A stretch of 64,000 bases of DNA. Origin: Centropus unirufus. Taxonomy: Eukaryota; Chordata; Aves; Cuculiformes; Centropidae. The stretch is taken from assembly GCA_013397695.1 (NCBI GenBank), contig VYZI01000002.1, positions 7,613,486 through 7,677,485 on the forward strand. Reading direction: 5' to 3'. Position 1 is the first letter of the stretch. The number at the start of each line of letters is the position of its first letter. A model generated the notes under the pieces. The model made no database searches, was not told where the DNA came from, and saw only the letters and a program-made list of their open reading frames with translations. The position numbers and the translations under genes are program-made. Below, one piece after another: positions 1-12,265 of the stretch.

Positions 1-3000
1 TGTTTTTCACTCTCATCAAATTTTTCTGATGGACAATAATCTATGGATCCTCTAACTTAAGCCTCCTATTTTTAAAGTTACTTAAGAGTCTCACTATATC
101 CAGAAAGCGATTGAGAAGAGTGAATTAAATTGATATGATGGAATGTAACATAACTATATTTAAAGGCCACAACAAAATAAACCACACCCCTTCTTTTTTC
201 CCTCTTATGGAGAAAAATGAATTCTCTCCTACGAATTATTTTTTCTGCCCCTCTCCCCAAATGCCTAGAAGAAACAACAGCAGAGTTAATTTTGTCTCTC
301 TCTTTTATGTAACGAAAATTAAAATAGAACTGAAAACCACCAAAGCCAATATCCAGAGGTTTTAGCCCTTTCCTCTGCCTCACCCCCTGCAGTTGTGTGT
401 TGGTGGGAATAATTTCTTTTTTTTTATCACCCTGGGAAGCAGCTTAGTCCCAATCTATCCAGCTGGCTCTCTATACATACATAGGCATGAAAGTTACATT
501 TGTGTTCATTTGTTTATCTGCTCGTGTAAAGCGTATTGAAAAACAAGAAGGTAAAAATTAGTGTCATTAAATTTAATGCACTGACCTCCTACTTGTCTAT
601 GTACCGTGATGCAAAAGGAAGAATTGCTCAGTTGGCTCATATAATAGTGCAGACTGCAAATAGGAGATAATTAGTGCAACCTAGGGAATTATTGTCTGGT
701 AAAAATGTGTGGGTGTTTTGAATATAAACTTGCCTGAGTATAAGACAAACTTGTCTAGCAAGTGCTTGTGTCTGAAAACCTGAAATTACCAGGGTAAGGA
801 AACAATATTCCATACAAACTGAAACAGAGGAAGGCAGATATTTTTCCGAAAGTAATGGGGTCCAAAAGGATCTTTTTTTCCTCCTGCTTTAGTAAAAGAA
901 TGGAGGTTTATGATACAGAAAATGATAAGAGGAGTTTAACAAACCGAAAGGATGAAGGCAGATTTTCTTTACTCCTCTTTAGTGAAAAATTGCTTTGGAT
1001 GCTTGTGTGCACTTTGCCTGATACCAGGGCTTGCAGAACATCCATAGGTCGCCTCCTTCAAACCTTTTGCACACCTCCAGAAAGGAGAGTGCATTCCCTG
1101 ATGCTACCTGCTCATTGCAAACATCATGTTCAGTTAAATGAATTAGGGCTTTCCTCTGGGCTTGTCAGGCATCTTTAGCAGGAAAGGGAGAAAATAAGAT
1201 AATAATATAATAAAACAAAATATTTTGCCATATCCACAACTGAAGTTTGAGGCTTCCACTGGTTGCATATACACATTTTTTTTTGTGCCTGATGTGATCT
1301 GGAAACCGATCTGAACCTGTTCTGTTCTTGTTTGAGCTGAGGTAGGATAATTTTCTGACTTCAGCTAAGTCTTATCTGAGTAACTTCATTTTCTGAAAGC
1401 TAACTGCATGGTTTTCAGGCCGTGTTTCTCTTTCGGGGTGATGACATGGGGCATTAGTATACAGTAAGGCCGTTGTTTATACTTCTTCCTACAGAAACAG
1501 AAGTTCACAGGAGTAATCAATCACGCAGTTTCTTTCAAAACAATTTTTATACTTGTAATAAATCCCAGGACCACCATTACTGTTCTTAGGAAAATTAAAA
1601 AGAGAAGGAAATTAAAATGAAAACCCCAGACCTGTTGATAAACCCAAAACTGAATGCAAAGTATTGGTAATGGTGAGTTGACTGTTGCTTTTTTTACTAT
1701 TGTAGTACAGCTTGCTCAGTGACAGATCTTTTCTTGGAGCAATCCAATTTGAGAGAATCACAGCACGAGGTAATTTTTTTGTCTTCTTGGCCTTGGGTCC
1801 GAGGTCAGAGAAAATTCAGTTTTACCAGGGTAAATTAAGTTTCTCTTTCGTAATTGCCAATTTTTTGCTTAGGCAAATAATAAGATTTGCATTTTGTTAA
1901 TTGCTTACAGATGAGAGATAAAAAAAGATTTTAATTTAACAAAGGATCTAATTTCAGATGGAACTTATCCCTTCTCTCATCAAGACTAATCTGAGGCTTT
2001 GCAGTATTTTTAATGATTAGCACTGACTAGGAAGAGAGAGAATTCCTGTTTCTGCTACCTGTGGTGGGAAGACAAGCTAAGTGAAGCTGGGGTGAGCAGA
2101 GCTCCCCTTGCCACAGAGATTACCCACAAGGTATGCAATGATTCGTTGACTGTTTTTTTGCAGTAAGGTTACTGGGGCAAAATAAAGAACAGTAGGCTAA
2201 GAAGTATTTGCATATTGGCTGTGAATTCCTCTGACTCAACTGCCTGCAATATATCACATGTGAAAGGATTTTACACTGCAGGACAGGAAAATGTGCACCT
2301 TGCAATCTAGCCTTCACAGCCATCTTCTGGGGGAAAAAAGTGGACTTTTGCCAATGTAGTAAATTATATTTTATAAAAAGTAAAAAAGTAGCAGCAGCAC
2401 ATAAAACCACGAGAATGAGTTTAAAAAATTTGAAACACAAAATTTGAAAAGAATAGAAGATGAGATTTTACAGTGTCCATTTTCAGTAAGAAGCAAAGGT
2501 CTCTGTAAAAGTGATTAGTTCCAAAGTCTCCCAGGATCTTCTGGAAAATATCCACAGGAAATTGTACATGCTTTAATTAACTACCAGCAGATATTTGGAA
2601 GAGGGTAAAGCCCGCTCACATACATAAATGCACACACACACAATCCCTGTTTTGATTTGTGAACAAATCTAGAAGGAGGGAAATTGCCCAAAGAATTTGG
2701 GTTCAGTTCTGACATCAAAAAATATAGGCTTTTGTTATGCTGGATCCAAATACCTGTTCTTTGTTCCCTGCCACCATTTGGCAAACAAAAAAAAAAAAAC
2801 ATCAAACATTGCTCTGATATAGACAGCTACTTTACTTTTTGCTCCTAGCTCTGTGTTCCCTTGCTTATTTTTTGTCTTAAGGTTCAGTGGCTTTTAACCA
2901 TAGCTGAATAAGCTTTCCCAAGTACTATCAAGCCTGGGAACCCTGAGTCCATCACATGCCCAAATTTGTCATGACTCACATAGGATGGGTATGGTGAACG

Positions 3001-6000
3001 TATGTGTAACTTGCATTCATAAGCTAATGTTGCAAAATTGCTGTTTGATGTTATTCAATGAAACTGAAACGCCTGTTCTCATGCTTTAGGCAAGTTAATA
3101 TCAGTTAATAATATATTTATAGTATCTTGATAGTGAAAGAAGTTTATGTGGCAAAAATTGTAGCAATTGTCTGACTGCACAGGTTTAGAGATGACATTAC
3201 ATGGTTTAATGAGTACCTTCATCAACAAGTAATCCCACAAAAAATCAGCAGGATAACTCAAGACCTAGAAAATTACTTAACAATTTAAAATTGCCTCTTC
3301 TAGCTCATGCAGGATGTATGCGTGTAGCCAAAATTCCACTGGTTTCCTGGTGTTATATATGAAAAGTTTCCTGGTAACATTCACTGCAACTTTTAGACAG
3401 AGTTTGAATGAATGCAACACCTCTAAAAACAACAATGAAAACCCCAAAAGACCAGATTTGTTAGTGCATGGATATTATGGCAAGGGTTTTGTTATTTTTG
3501 TGCTCCCATATTTATTTTCTGGGATTGAAAGGTGACTATCTCACTGCTGTACTCTGTCAGGAGCGCTGTGTTGCACTGAGATGAGTTGCTTTGCAACTGT
3601 TTCACAATCAGTGTCATCATGTTATAGTTAATAACAGAAAAGAATGCCTTTCATCTCCAAAAGCAATTTACAGCTTACAATAAATGGGCACATAAACTCT
3701 TCAGAAGGATCGCTTTGTGCAATAACTGCTACTGCACCTCACAAATCTACTCAGACTTAAGAGTAAAAATGCATCGCTGAGCAGACATTGGAGCCTGCTG
3801 TTCTTTTATTAAACTTCTCATGCAATACAGTGAATGCTAGAACAACTCCTCAATGCAGGAGCAGTATGCCAAAAGGATAGGTTATGTGCACTGTAATTTT
3901 GAGTGTAATCTTTGGTATTTTTATTTTTTTTTGTTAATATCTGACCCCACAATAATATGTGAGGGGTAATTCTGCATTTGAGTGGTATTAACGCTGGAAC
4001 CAAATTTAAGTTTTAATACCAAGGCCAGCTGCTATCTGTTCCCCTACTGCTTTAACTTCAGTGTTTTTGTATATGTTTAGGAAATGCTGATTTTTATTGA
4101 TTATGAAGCACCTTAATTTAATTCCCTGGCTCACTTCATAACACACAAGACGCACACACAAAAGCCAGACGTCACAATAAATCGGGTTTCTTAATGCAAT
4201 GATATCTGCCTGGGCTGGGCAAGCAAGCTTGTTTTTGCATCTGGGTTTTATAACTCAACTACTTAGATATTTGGCATTTACTGTTCACTCACTTCACAAA
4301 TCAATGAAAACATCAGAGTAACTTAATAGACTAAAAATTGGTCCAATTATTGCTTTGAGGAATATATGTACATTGTTGTTCTAACAGGATTTCTATAAAA
4401 ACTCAAAAGTAAAGACTGAGGTTTTGAGGAGGGGGCATTGGTTTGGGGCTTTTTTTTGGAGCTTTTTTTTCCCCTTGTATTGTACCACTTTTAGAATATT
4501 GTACTCTGTTTTTTCTGCAACCACAATAACTGAACCAGGCTTTCATTTCTGGAGATAATCTTGAGTGTGCTCTCATTTAGAAATATTTGCTATTTTAATG
4601 TGACTGCAGGGAACTTTGAAATTCCGCTCTGCATTGAAATCCATGGCAACACTCTCTCTCCATGACTGAAGCTAGCTATTGTGACAGGCTTGTACCGCCT
4701 CCATAGCATTCTGTTATTATGCAGACTTACTTCAGTTTATTTATTTATTAATAATACTATGTGCCTTCCATGTGTTTGGGAAGAGTTCCCATGCTGTTAA
4801 TTTTGCCCACGGCTGGTACAAGTGGCATGTCACTAGCAGTTTTACAATTTATTTATAACTTTGCCTTAACATTTTGTTTCTTCCTTCTGACATCTTCAAG
4901 GGCTCTTTTGAGGCCCCTTGAAGTTATTTTGGCCCTATGGATGCACTGGGAGGCAGAAGCTACAGCAGGTCATGGAGCCCAGACCCATCGGCACTGAGCA
5001 GCCCTCACAGCTCCAGCTCAGGTAGCTTGGCTTAAACATGAAACCTATGAATCACCTTTTGTTTCACATTTTCTTCTTCCATTACCATTCCCATTCAATC
5101 TGCCCTTTTAATTTCCTTTCGTACCTGCTCACTTTTGCATTAGTAAGGGGGGCCCACTTCATTTAAATCAGAACAAAGGGAGCATTGCAAAACAAGTAAA
5201 TTGAAACACACCAACTTCTGTCCTTGAAGAGGGGTTTGTACAATTAAAGGTTGGTTTTAATAGCAAGCTTCCTTAGAACAAAGGCCATACATAGAGAACT
5301 AAACACTGTCACAGTACTCTGGGTTTAATTGCTTGCTCTTCTAAAGTAAAGTAAAGTAGAATATCAGCTCTGTTAACTTTCCATGTTTTTCAGTTGCTCT
5401 CCTAGGTCAGGGACTCGCTGTTGCCATTCAAAGTCTACAGAAATTTTGGAAAAAAAAAAAAAAGTAGTTACTGCTTTTTACACCACGAGGTACAGGCAGT
5501 TTGCTTTGTTTGCACGCAACCATTGAAGATTATACTTGTGCATGAAAAGAGGAGAGCTGAAACAGATGGGAGTACAGTACTCTGCATCTAATGCTTATAG
5601 TATTAAAAATGGTTTAAAACGGTTTTAATGTTGTTACTGATATTTGAATTTCACTTTGACTCACACCCAAAATGCACAGTTTCTCTTTCCTCATGCTTAT
5701 TGCCCACGTCAAATAATCTCAAATGAAGTCTGCCTTTAATTTCTCCGTGGGCTGAGAGCTGTCAGGTGACATCCTATAGAGAAGGCTCTCCAGAGGGCAG
5801 CTTTTCCACAGTAAAAAGCAGGTTTGGTGCTTTCAACTCTTACAATGGGGAAAAGTTGGAGAGGTTCGGTTTTGGAAAGCAGCATTCATTTCCTTCCTGT
5901 TGAATTTTTATATAAGTATAGTGTTCTGCGCGAGCAATAACTGACAGTTAGGAGGTGGCTCTGACTTCCAAGGATGAATCTGATCATTGCTAGTGTGACA

Positions 6001-9000
6001 GCATAAATTCACTGAGATTAAGCATCCACAGAAACAAGGAGTTGGGGCCTCATTATCACAAGGCAGGCCGCACTGGCAGCTGCCCTAAAAATCCATGGCA
6101 GCACCCCAGCTTTGATTTTGAGTGTATAGAACACGCAATCACTAGAAATGGCAGAGCATGAGAGATGACATGTGAGCATTAATAGGCATTTACTATAGCT
6201 TTGGGGTTCTGCACACCTATTCTGTAATTGAAAAACTTGTCTTAAAGTAAAAATACACCCTAACAGTAACCTGGATCTTTTCACCAGGCTCAGTTTGAAA
6301 AGAAAGATTCATTTTCTTAGGGAAGTTTGTACGTTTGGGCTTTTTTTAAATACATCTATACAGAAAGGCTGTTTAAAAGGTACATTGGCAAGTACATATG
6401 AATTTAGAATCTGTTATGTGCTTTCAAGAATAAAAGGGTTGGGCTTTTTATTTTCTTAAGCGCTCTCCTGTGCATTAAGAATGGTGATATAATATTCTCT
6501 TTAAAAGACAAGGATACTTGTTGAAAAGCAGAAACCCTAAGGAAATTTAACAGGAAAAACAAGCTCTTAGAAACAATTCCAAGCAATCTTTTTCTGATCC
6601 AGACTGATAATGATATTGTGCTACCATACAACCCACCACCTTTACATAGGTGAACAGTTGTCTCACAGGAGAAATCATGTGGCCTTGCAGAAATTGATTA
6701 TCTCTGTTTTAATTTCAATATTGTTGAATAAAACTTTAAAAAAATGCTTCCAGTTGAGTAAAGCCATCCTGCAGCAGAAGCCAGTATTCCTAGGCGGAAG
6801 GAGGAAGGTGTGCAGGGGGCATGGGGTGGGCTTTTGTGCTCATTATGGTGAACACTTTAAGGAAAGACATTTTGGGAAAACAGAAAATGAGATGGCCCCT
6901 GTTAGGAGAGGAAAGATACTTGACATATGTGTTGGACAAGCTGAACTACCAACTTGCTGAGATAACAGCTGTTACCTGTTAACTTCATGGGGGAGGAGGG
7001 AATAAATCCACAACCAGGTGCTTATTTAAGTCAAGTATAAGCTATTTGACAGCAGGGAGGAAATAACTTTACCTTAGTCCTAGGACTGTGGTAATTACAC
7101 CATTCTAAAACAAGATGTTCTGGGACCACAGACCGTCCCTCAGATAGCTTTGGACATGCTGGAGTGTTTCTAGCATGTAACATCACTCCAAGTAATTTCT
7201 TTGTGATGCTCCTGGGTCTGCCTGCCTGTTTTCAGACATGAGCTTCAAAAATAGGCTGGTAGGGGCCAAACTAGCACCATCGGATCTCAGCAATTAAACT
7301 CTAGCATTATCACCATGTCTAGACAGTGAGCACACCAAGGGCACCTCGGTGTAAGCAGCAGTTTCACCTTAGCCACAGCAAACACACTTTTATCTATTAA
7401 GCAGTATTAAAATTTTGCTCTCATTCCTTTTGGGATCTGCATGAGAGATCTGTTTGGTTTCCTTGTCTATGTAGGAGGACTTTTTAGTTGTTTGTAAGCT
7501 TGGGGAGTTTTTATTTTAAGCATTGGAGTAAAACCAATGATCTTGCTAACTTTTGAAAGCTATCATCTTCCATGTAAAAATTACAACTGTATTCATAGAT
7601 AACACCACTTCATTTTGTCCACTGTCTCCCCAGATATCTACCTTCAACCAATCTTGCAGCCAGAGAAGGTATACAAACCTACAGAAAAACCAAACTCGCA
7701 CAACAGAGCAGGTTTCCCTATTTTTGAAAGCTGGGATAAAAAATTCACAGGTCTATTGTTCAAATTAGAAGCTTTCATCATGTTTTATCTCTTAATCTGA
7801 ACTGTATGGACAAGAGTATTCCTCACGTGTCTATGCTGTTAAGATCTAGAGACTGTGACCCAAAAATCCCAGCCAGAAAGCATCAAACAAAATGGATCCT
7901 TCAGTTTACTCAGGGATCGGAAAAAGCAACAATGCAGTACATAAGACATACAGCATCAGTAAGCAGCAGTGTTAAGACAGAACTGGTCAAAACAAGGTAA
8001 AGCAAAAATGAAAGAACCTAATGAAAAATAGTTGTTTCTTCCTCCCAGTACCTGAAGTATTTCTTAAGAAATCATTAACCTTTAAAATGTTCTGATAACA
8101 CATAATCCATGAGCAAAGAGTAATATAGGGAGCTCCTCATTCTGTAAAAGGGAAAATACTTGCACTCGAATTATACATTCAAGCAATGATTGCTTGCACG
8201 TTAATTTTGCATGCAGATATTCATCAAAACAACAAAAAATCTCTTTAGAAAAATTATCTTCTGGTTTTGAAAGACACTTTCTTCAAAGATGTCTGTCTCA
8301 TCAGAAATTTTTGATTCCTTGAGGTTACAGATACAATGCCGTTCTGCTGTCCTAAATATGCTGGTGTATCCTGGTGTTCCTTGTGTTTTAAACCATGAGG
8401 GCACCACAGTTGCTGGATACTTCTCTCCTCTGTTCCAGCACAAAATGCCCGTTTTAGCTCTCAACCTGAGAAATGTCAAGCTGGCTGCAAACTCAGATGA
8501 TTTTTCATGTCTGCCTCATTTAAAACAACTCCTTTTCCCTACTAACACTCTCAACTTCCTTCCCCACTCCAATCCCTGCCCTTGGTATCACCACCAAAAC
8601 ATTTTTAGCCATAAACCAGGGTGAGCTTATAGCCTTCCTCACCCAAGCTGTGACACTTTCAACACTGGTTTTTTTCACTGTTATGAATGGACAAACATAC
8701 TAAGATTCATCATAGTGACAACCAGCACTAACTACCGCTGTTTCTAGTCTCTGCTTTTCTGGAGAAGGCGGCAAAATTATCACAAAAAAGGCTGTTCACA
8801 CCTTGGTTTGTATTATATACTTCCCCCTTTATGTATCTGATTAATGATGGTAGCTACTTTCTCATTGTTCCACAAACAGGCAGAAATGAGGTTTTGTGGT
8901 GGTTTATTTTTCCATTGGAGTGATTCAGGTGGCTTTCCATGCAAAATTTAATTTGGAAATTACAAATCAGTGAGTTTTTGAAGAGGCCTTAATATATTAA

Positions 9001-10680
9001 ATAACGTTAAATGTAAATATTCCACATATTTGGACATATAATTAAAATTATTTTAATACCTGCAAACTCCTTTTTTTTGAGCATTATCCATCCTGTAGTT
9101 GTAAGCTTGCTTACAAGCTAAAAGCTACCTCTCTTGAAGCCAGCAAAACAGAATAGCAATCAAAACTGAGTCATACTCTTGTCAAAATGTTGCTCTAGGA
9201 ATTCTTAAATGGCAGCTACTCACAAGAAACAAAAATAGAACCCGAATCCTAAAAACCCTGTCCTACTGGAGCAGTTTCCAACGAATCCAAGATTAGCTCA
9301 GACCAATTAGCACAGGGTGCAGTAAGCCTGGCAAGCAACATTACATTTATTAAATTATATATGAATGAGTTCTCACTTTATAAATAATTTAACACAACAT
9401 TTAAGTGCTGAGAACATTACTACAGCCCTGTTTCTGTATTCAAATAGGTAGACTTAACCAAAATGCCCATCAGTGACAAGTCTGAATTAGGTAGTCAAGT
9501 AGTCAAGTATATATAAAATCCAGTTCTATTTGTTACTTAAAAGCTGAGTTGCGATACCCATACTGAACTATACAAACCATTTTTTTGCTATTTAATACGC
9601 ATGGTTTTAGTAAAACAGGTACCAGGAACAGATAATCCCAAGCATTAATCTGCAACTGCTATATTAAATGTGTCACAGCAGCAGGATGACGCAAAATATG
9701 ATCCTGTTAACATTGAGCTAATCAAATATTTAAGTACAGAAAACTTATGAATAATTGACAAATAATCTAGTGTTACATTTTACATGTAGTATTTTGACCT
9801 TGACACTAATTTTTGGAATTATGCTGCAATTAAATTTAAATTTGAGTTAAATTTAACTACAACTTTTATTATTCAAGATTAACATTAAATGATTGCATTG
9901 GTTTAACTCTTTCTACTGCAGAAATTTACATGCTTTTTAAAACTGATAACCTTAATATAGCTCTGCTCCCGGAACTTTTCTTTTAAAATAGATGAGGTAT
10001 AGCATTGCAGATTATTCTGCTAATTGTCACATAGAAGTGCGTAAAAGTGAACTGGCAACTCAAAATGCTCTCTCAAGAGCCATTCTGTACAGTGACACTG
10101 AACTGGAAGACCCTGATTTTGCATACTGATCAAACTCTGAACAGATTATCACAGATTATCCTTTTATTATTCTTCTTCTTGTTATTATTATTATTCCTAT
10201 TATTACTCTTCCACACTATTAGAACTGAATGAATTTGCACTGGTATGTACTGATGAACTTTGCAAATTAACACCTAATGCCTGTGAACATTCATAACCTT
10301 CTCAATTACAGATCATTTAAAAAAGTGAAAAAATCCCCATCTCAGGTAATTATGGGGGTAAAATAGAGTATTAACCAAAAACATCAGCAAGGAAACTAAG
10401 ATTCTGTGCCACAGCCATCTGAAACTACAACTCAGGCAGCATGTACAATAGAATGATTCTGGAGTAAACAAGCTGCCTGTATACTAAATCTCTCTTAAAA
10501 ATGTAGCTTCTTAGTTTCAAACAAATTTGAAGTCTTATGCAATTTAAGCTATTTGCATTGTCTATTTTAGACACCGAATATTTTCTTCAGTAACTGAAAT
10601 TCCTTAGTTTCAGGTACTGAAGCAGTAAAATCAACATGATAGTGCAATAATCTTTAAAATACCCAAATAAATGCAACATT
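1..10680. other. Intergenic region downstream of ADGRA3
   Basis: AT-rich with no ORF resembling a known protein, no exon-like blocks with good splice sites that I could support, and no RNA gene. Only small simple repeats stand out: a TAAAG triplet at 5342-5356, a tandem ACAGATTATC pair at 10141-10160, and an ATT tract after it. It may hold conserved non-coding elements that cannot be recognised without alignment. Confidence 0.6.
10141..10205. repeat. Tandem 10-mer followed by ATT-type microsatellite
   Basis: ACAGATTATC occurs twice head to tail at 10141-10160, followed directly by an imperfect ATT/CTT-rich tract. A low-complexity AT microsatellite. Confidence 0.8.
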
Positions 10681-10684
10681 GGGC

Positions 10685-11022
10685 TGCTGGGGAAAATACT
10701 ATTTATTATACATTTAAATACAAATTTGAAATGTGCTGTGGACATATCTGCAGAGTTACAGGTAAAATATAAAAATGTACAAAGTTATGTTCTGTACCGC
10801 TCAAGATCGACACTTCAACAAAAATTACACAAAATACAAAAAAGTTCATCTGTGAAAGAACAGCAAAGATAATAAGACCTACAATCTTTGCTTGGCAAAT
10901 TATTTTTGTTCTCTCCCTGCATAAAGTACCTAGAGTTTGTAAACCGCCGTTACATGTGTTAATAGCTTTAAGGAATGTGTAATCACAGTTTATCCGGATC
11001 CTTTTCTCAATGAATTATAATG
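10685..11022 (-). other. ADGRA3: Probable ADGRA3 3' UTR
   Basis: AT-rich sequence between the stop codon and the first good polyadenylation signal on the minus strand. No other AATAAA hexamer occurs in between on that strand. The exact cleavage point is an estimate. A longer UTR using a second AATAAA at 10168-10163 is possible. Confidence 0.55.
10702..10707 (-). terminator. Polyadenylation signal AATAAA
   Basis: TTTATT on the plus strand is AATAAA on the transcript strand, about 315 bases after the ADGRA3 stop. A TGTTGCATTTATTTGGG stretch lies just downstream on the minus strand, resembling a U/GU-rich element. Cleavage is predicted near 10685. Confidence 0.5.
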
Positions 11023-12265
11023 CTACACAGTAGTTTCATGTTTCCACAACCCAGTTCTAATATTACCAGTACTGTCTGCAGTGAGCAAGGGTCCATCCTG
11101 ACCAGTGCTTTTAAGTGGTCCATTCTGAACAGCTAAATTTAAGCCATAAGATTTTTGTTGGTTTTCAAGTTCAACAGCTATTGGTTTCCTTAGAATATCT
11201 TTTTTGTTGTTGGCAGCTATTGTTTTTTCAGTATTTCTGCTACTTTTTGGTAGCGTACTGCAAGCATCGCTGCTGTCTTGTTGGGACTGATTATACTGAC
11301 GCTCTCTGTATGCCAAATATGCTCTTCGGCTCCTTGAATGCCCTTCGCTGTTGCTCTGTCGACTTTTAGGTAAGCCATTCTGCACACTTCCTTCCACACT
11401 TGTGGGAACATCATAGGCATATTCCCTCAATACTGCAAGCCTGCTGGCACGATGGCCCTTGCTTCTGTTCTTATGATGACGACTTGGGTGTCCATTTGTC
11501 CGAAACTGCACCTCTAAGGGAGCTACATGCATTTTGATATCATTATCCATCGAATGTTCAGTGAGGCTGTTATCAAGTTGAGGACCTGTGTTCAATGGCA
11601 GAGAAGTAGGGTGGCACTGAGCTGCTGCAGCTTGCAGGTTGGTTAGTTTACAACCTTGAGAAGAATTTTTTAGGCTTGATGCACTTTTATTCGTACATGA
11701 AGATTCTGCACTACTGTTAGTACACTTTGGGGTCTCTCCATTGGTTCCACTGGAACTGGAGGGTTGAACATTTACTTGCACTGAATACGTACTCCTTCCA
11801 GGACAGCAAGTCGTTATCCAAGCATGCCTGACATCCTCCCTGTTTACACAATGGTGAACCATAAGAAAGGCACTGAGGCTTAAACACGTTGCCCCAAAGA
11901 AACAGCTGAATATCAGGTCCATGGGATAATACAGGGAAACAGACAGAGCTCCGAAGATCCACAGAGCAACATACAAGAGCAAAGTAAGGGCTACTCCCAG
12001 CAGCTGTGCTTGAAAGCTGTGCTCATTCTCCAAAGCAGATGTGGAAACCAGTGACACTGACAGTGAATCCTGATGGGCCAGTTCTCCGTGTTCACTGGTG
12101 GCCAGACGCTGCTGCTCCTCAATGGGTTCTTTAAGTTCATATTTACGTTCAGGGTGACGTTTTAGTTGTACGAATATGCTGAGAAAATACATACAGTTTA
12201 TGAAAATTATAAAGCTAGCTGGTCCATAAAATGCTCCTAAGCTAGGTTCCCAAGTCATCCAGCAA
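11023..12265 (-). CDS. ADGRA3: ADGRA3 exon 19: TM5-TM7, cytoplasmic tail and PDZ ligand
   Basis: The last coding exon, residues 899-1312 plus TAG. Cys900 starts CWMTWEPSL in the second extracellular loop. TM5 is about 913-933, TM6 about 986-1009 and TM7 about 1014-1037, followed by VHHCVNREDVRHAW. The tail is Ser/Asn-rich, with a basic patch (1161-1174, RHHKNRSKGHRASR), a YDVP motif (1183-1186) and the terminal ETTV. It is collinear with the mammalian tail over its whole length. The acceptor is TTCCAG. Confidence 0.97.

Noticed and set aside
855..1178. A 107-codon plus-strand ORF in the downstream flank
   Set aside because: No resemblance to a known family, and no exon structure around it. 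Its length is within chance for this size of window.
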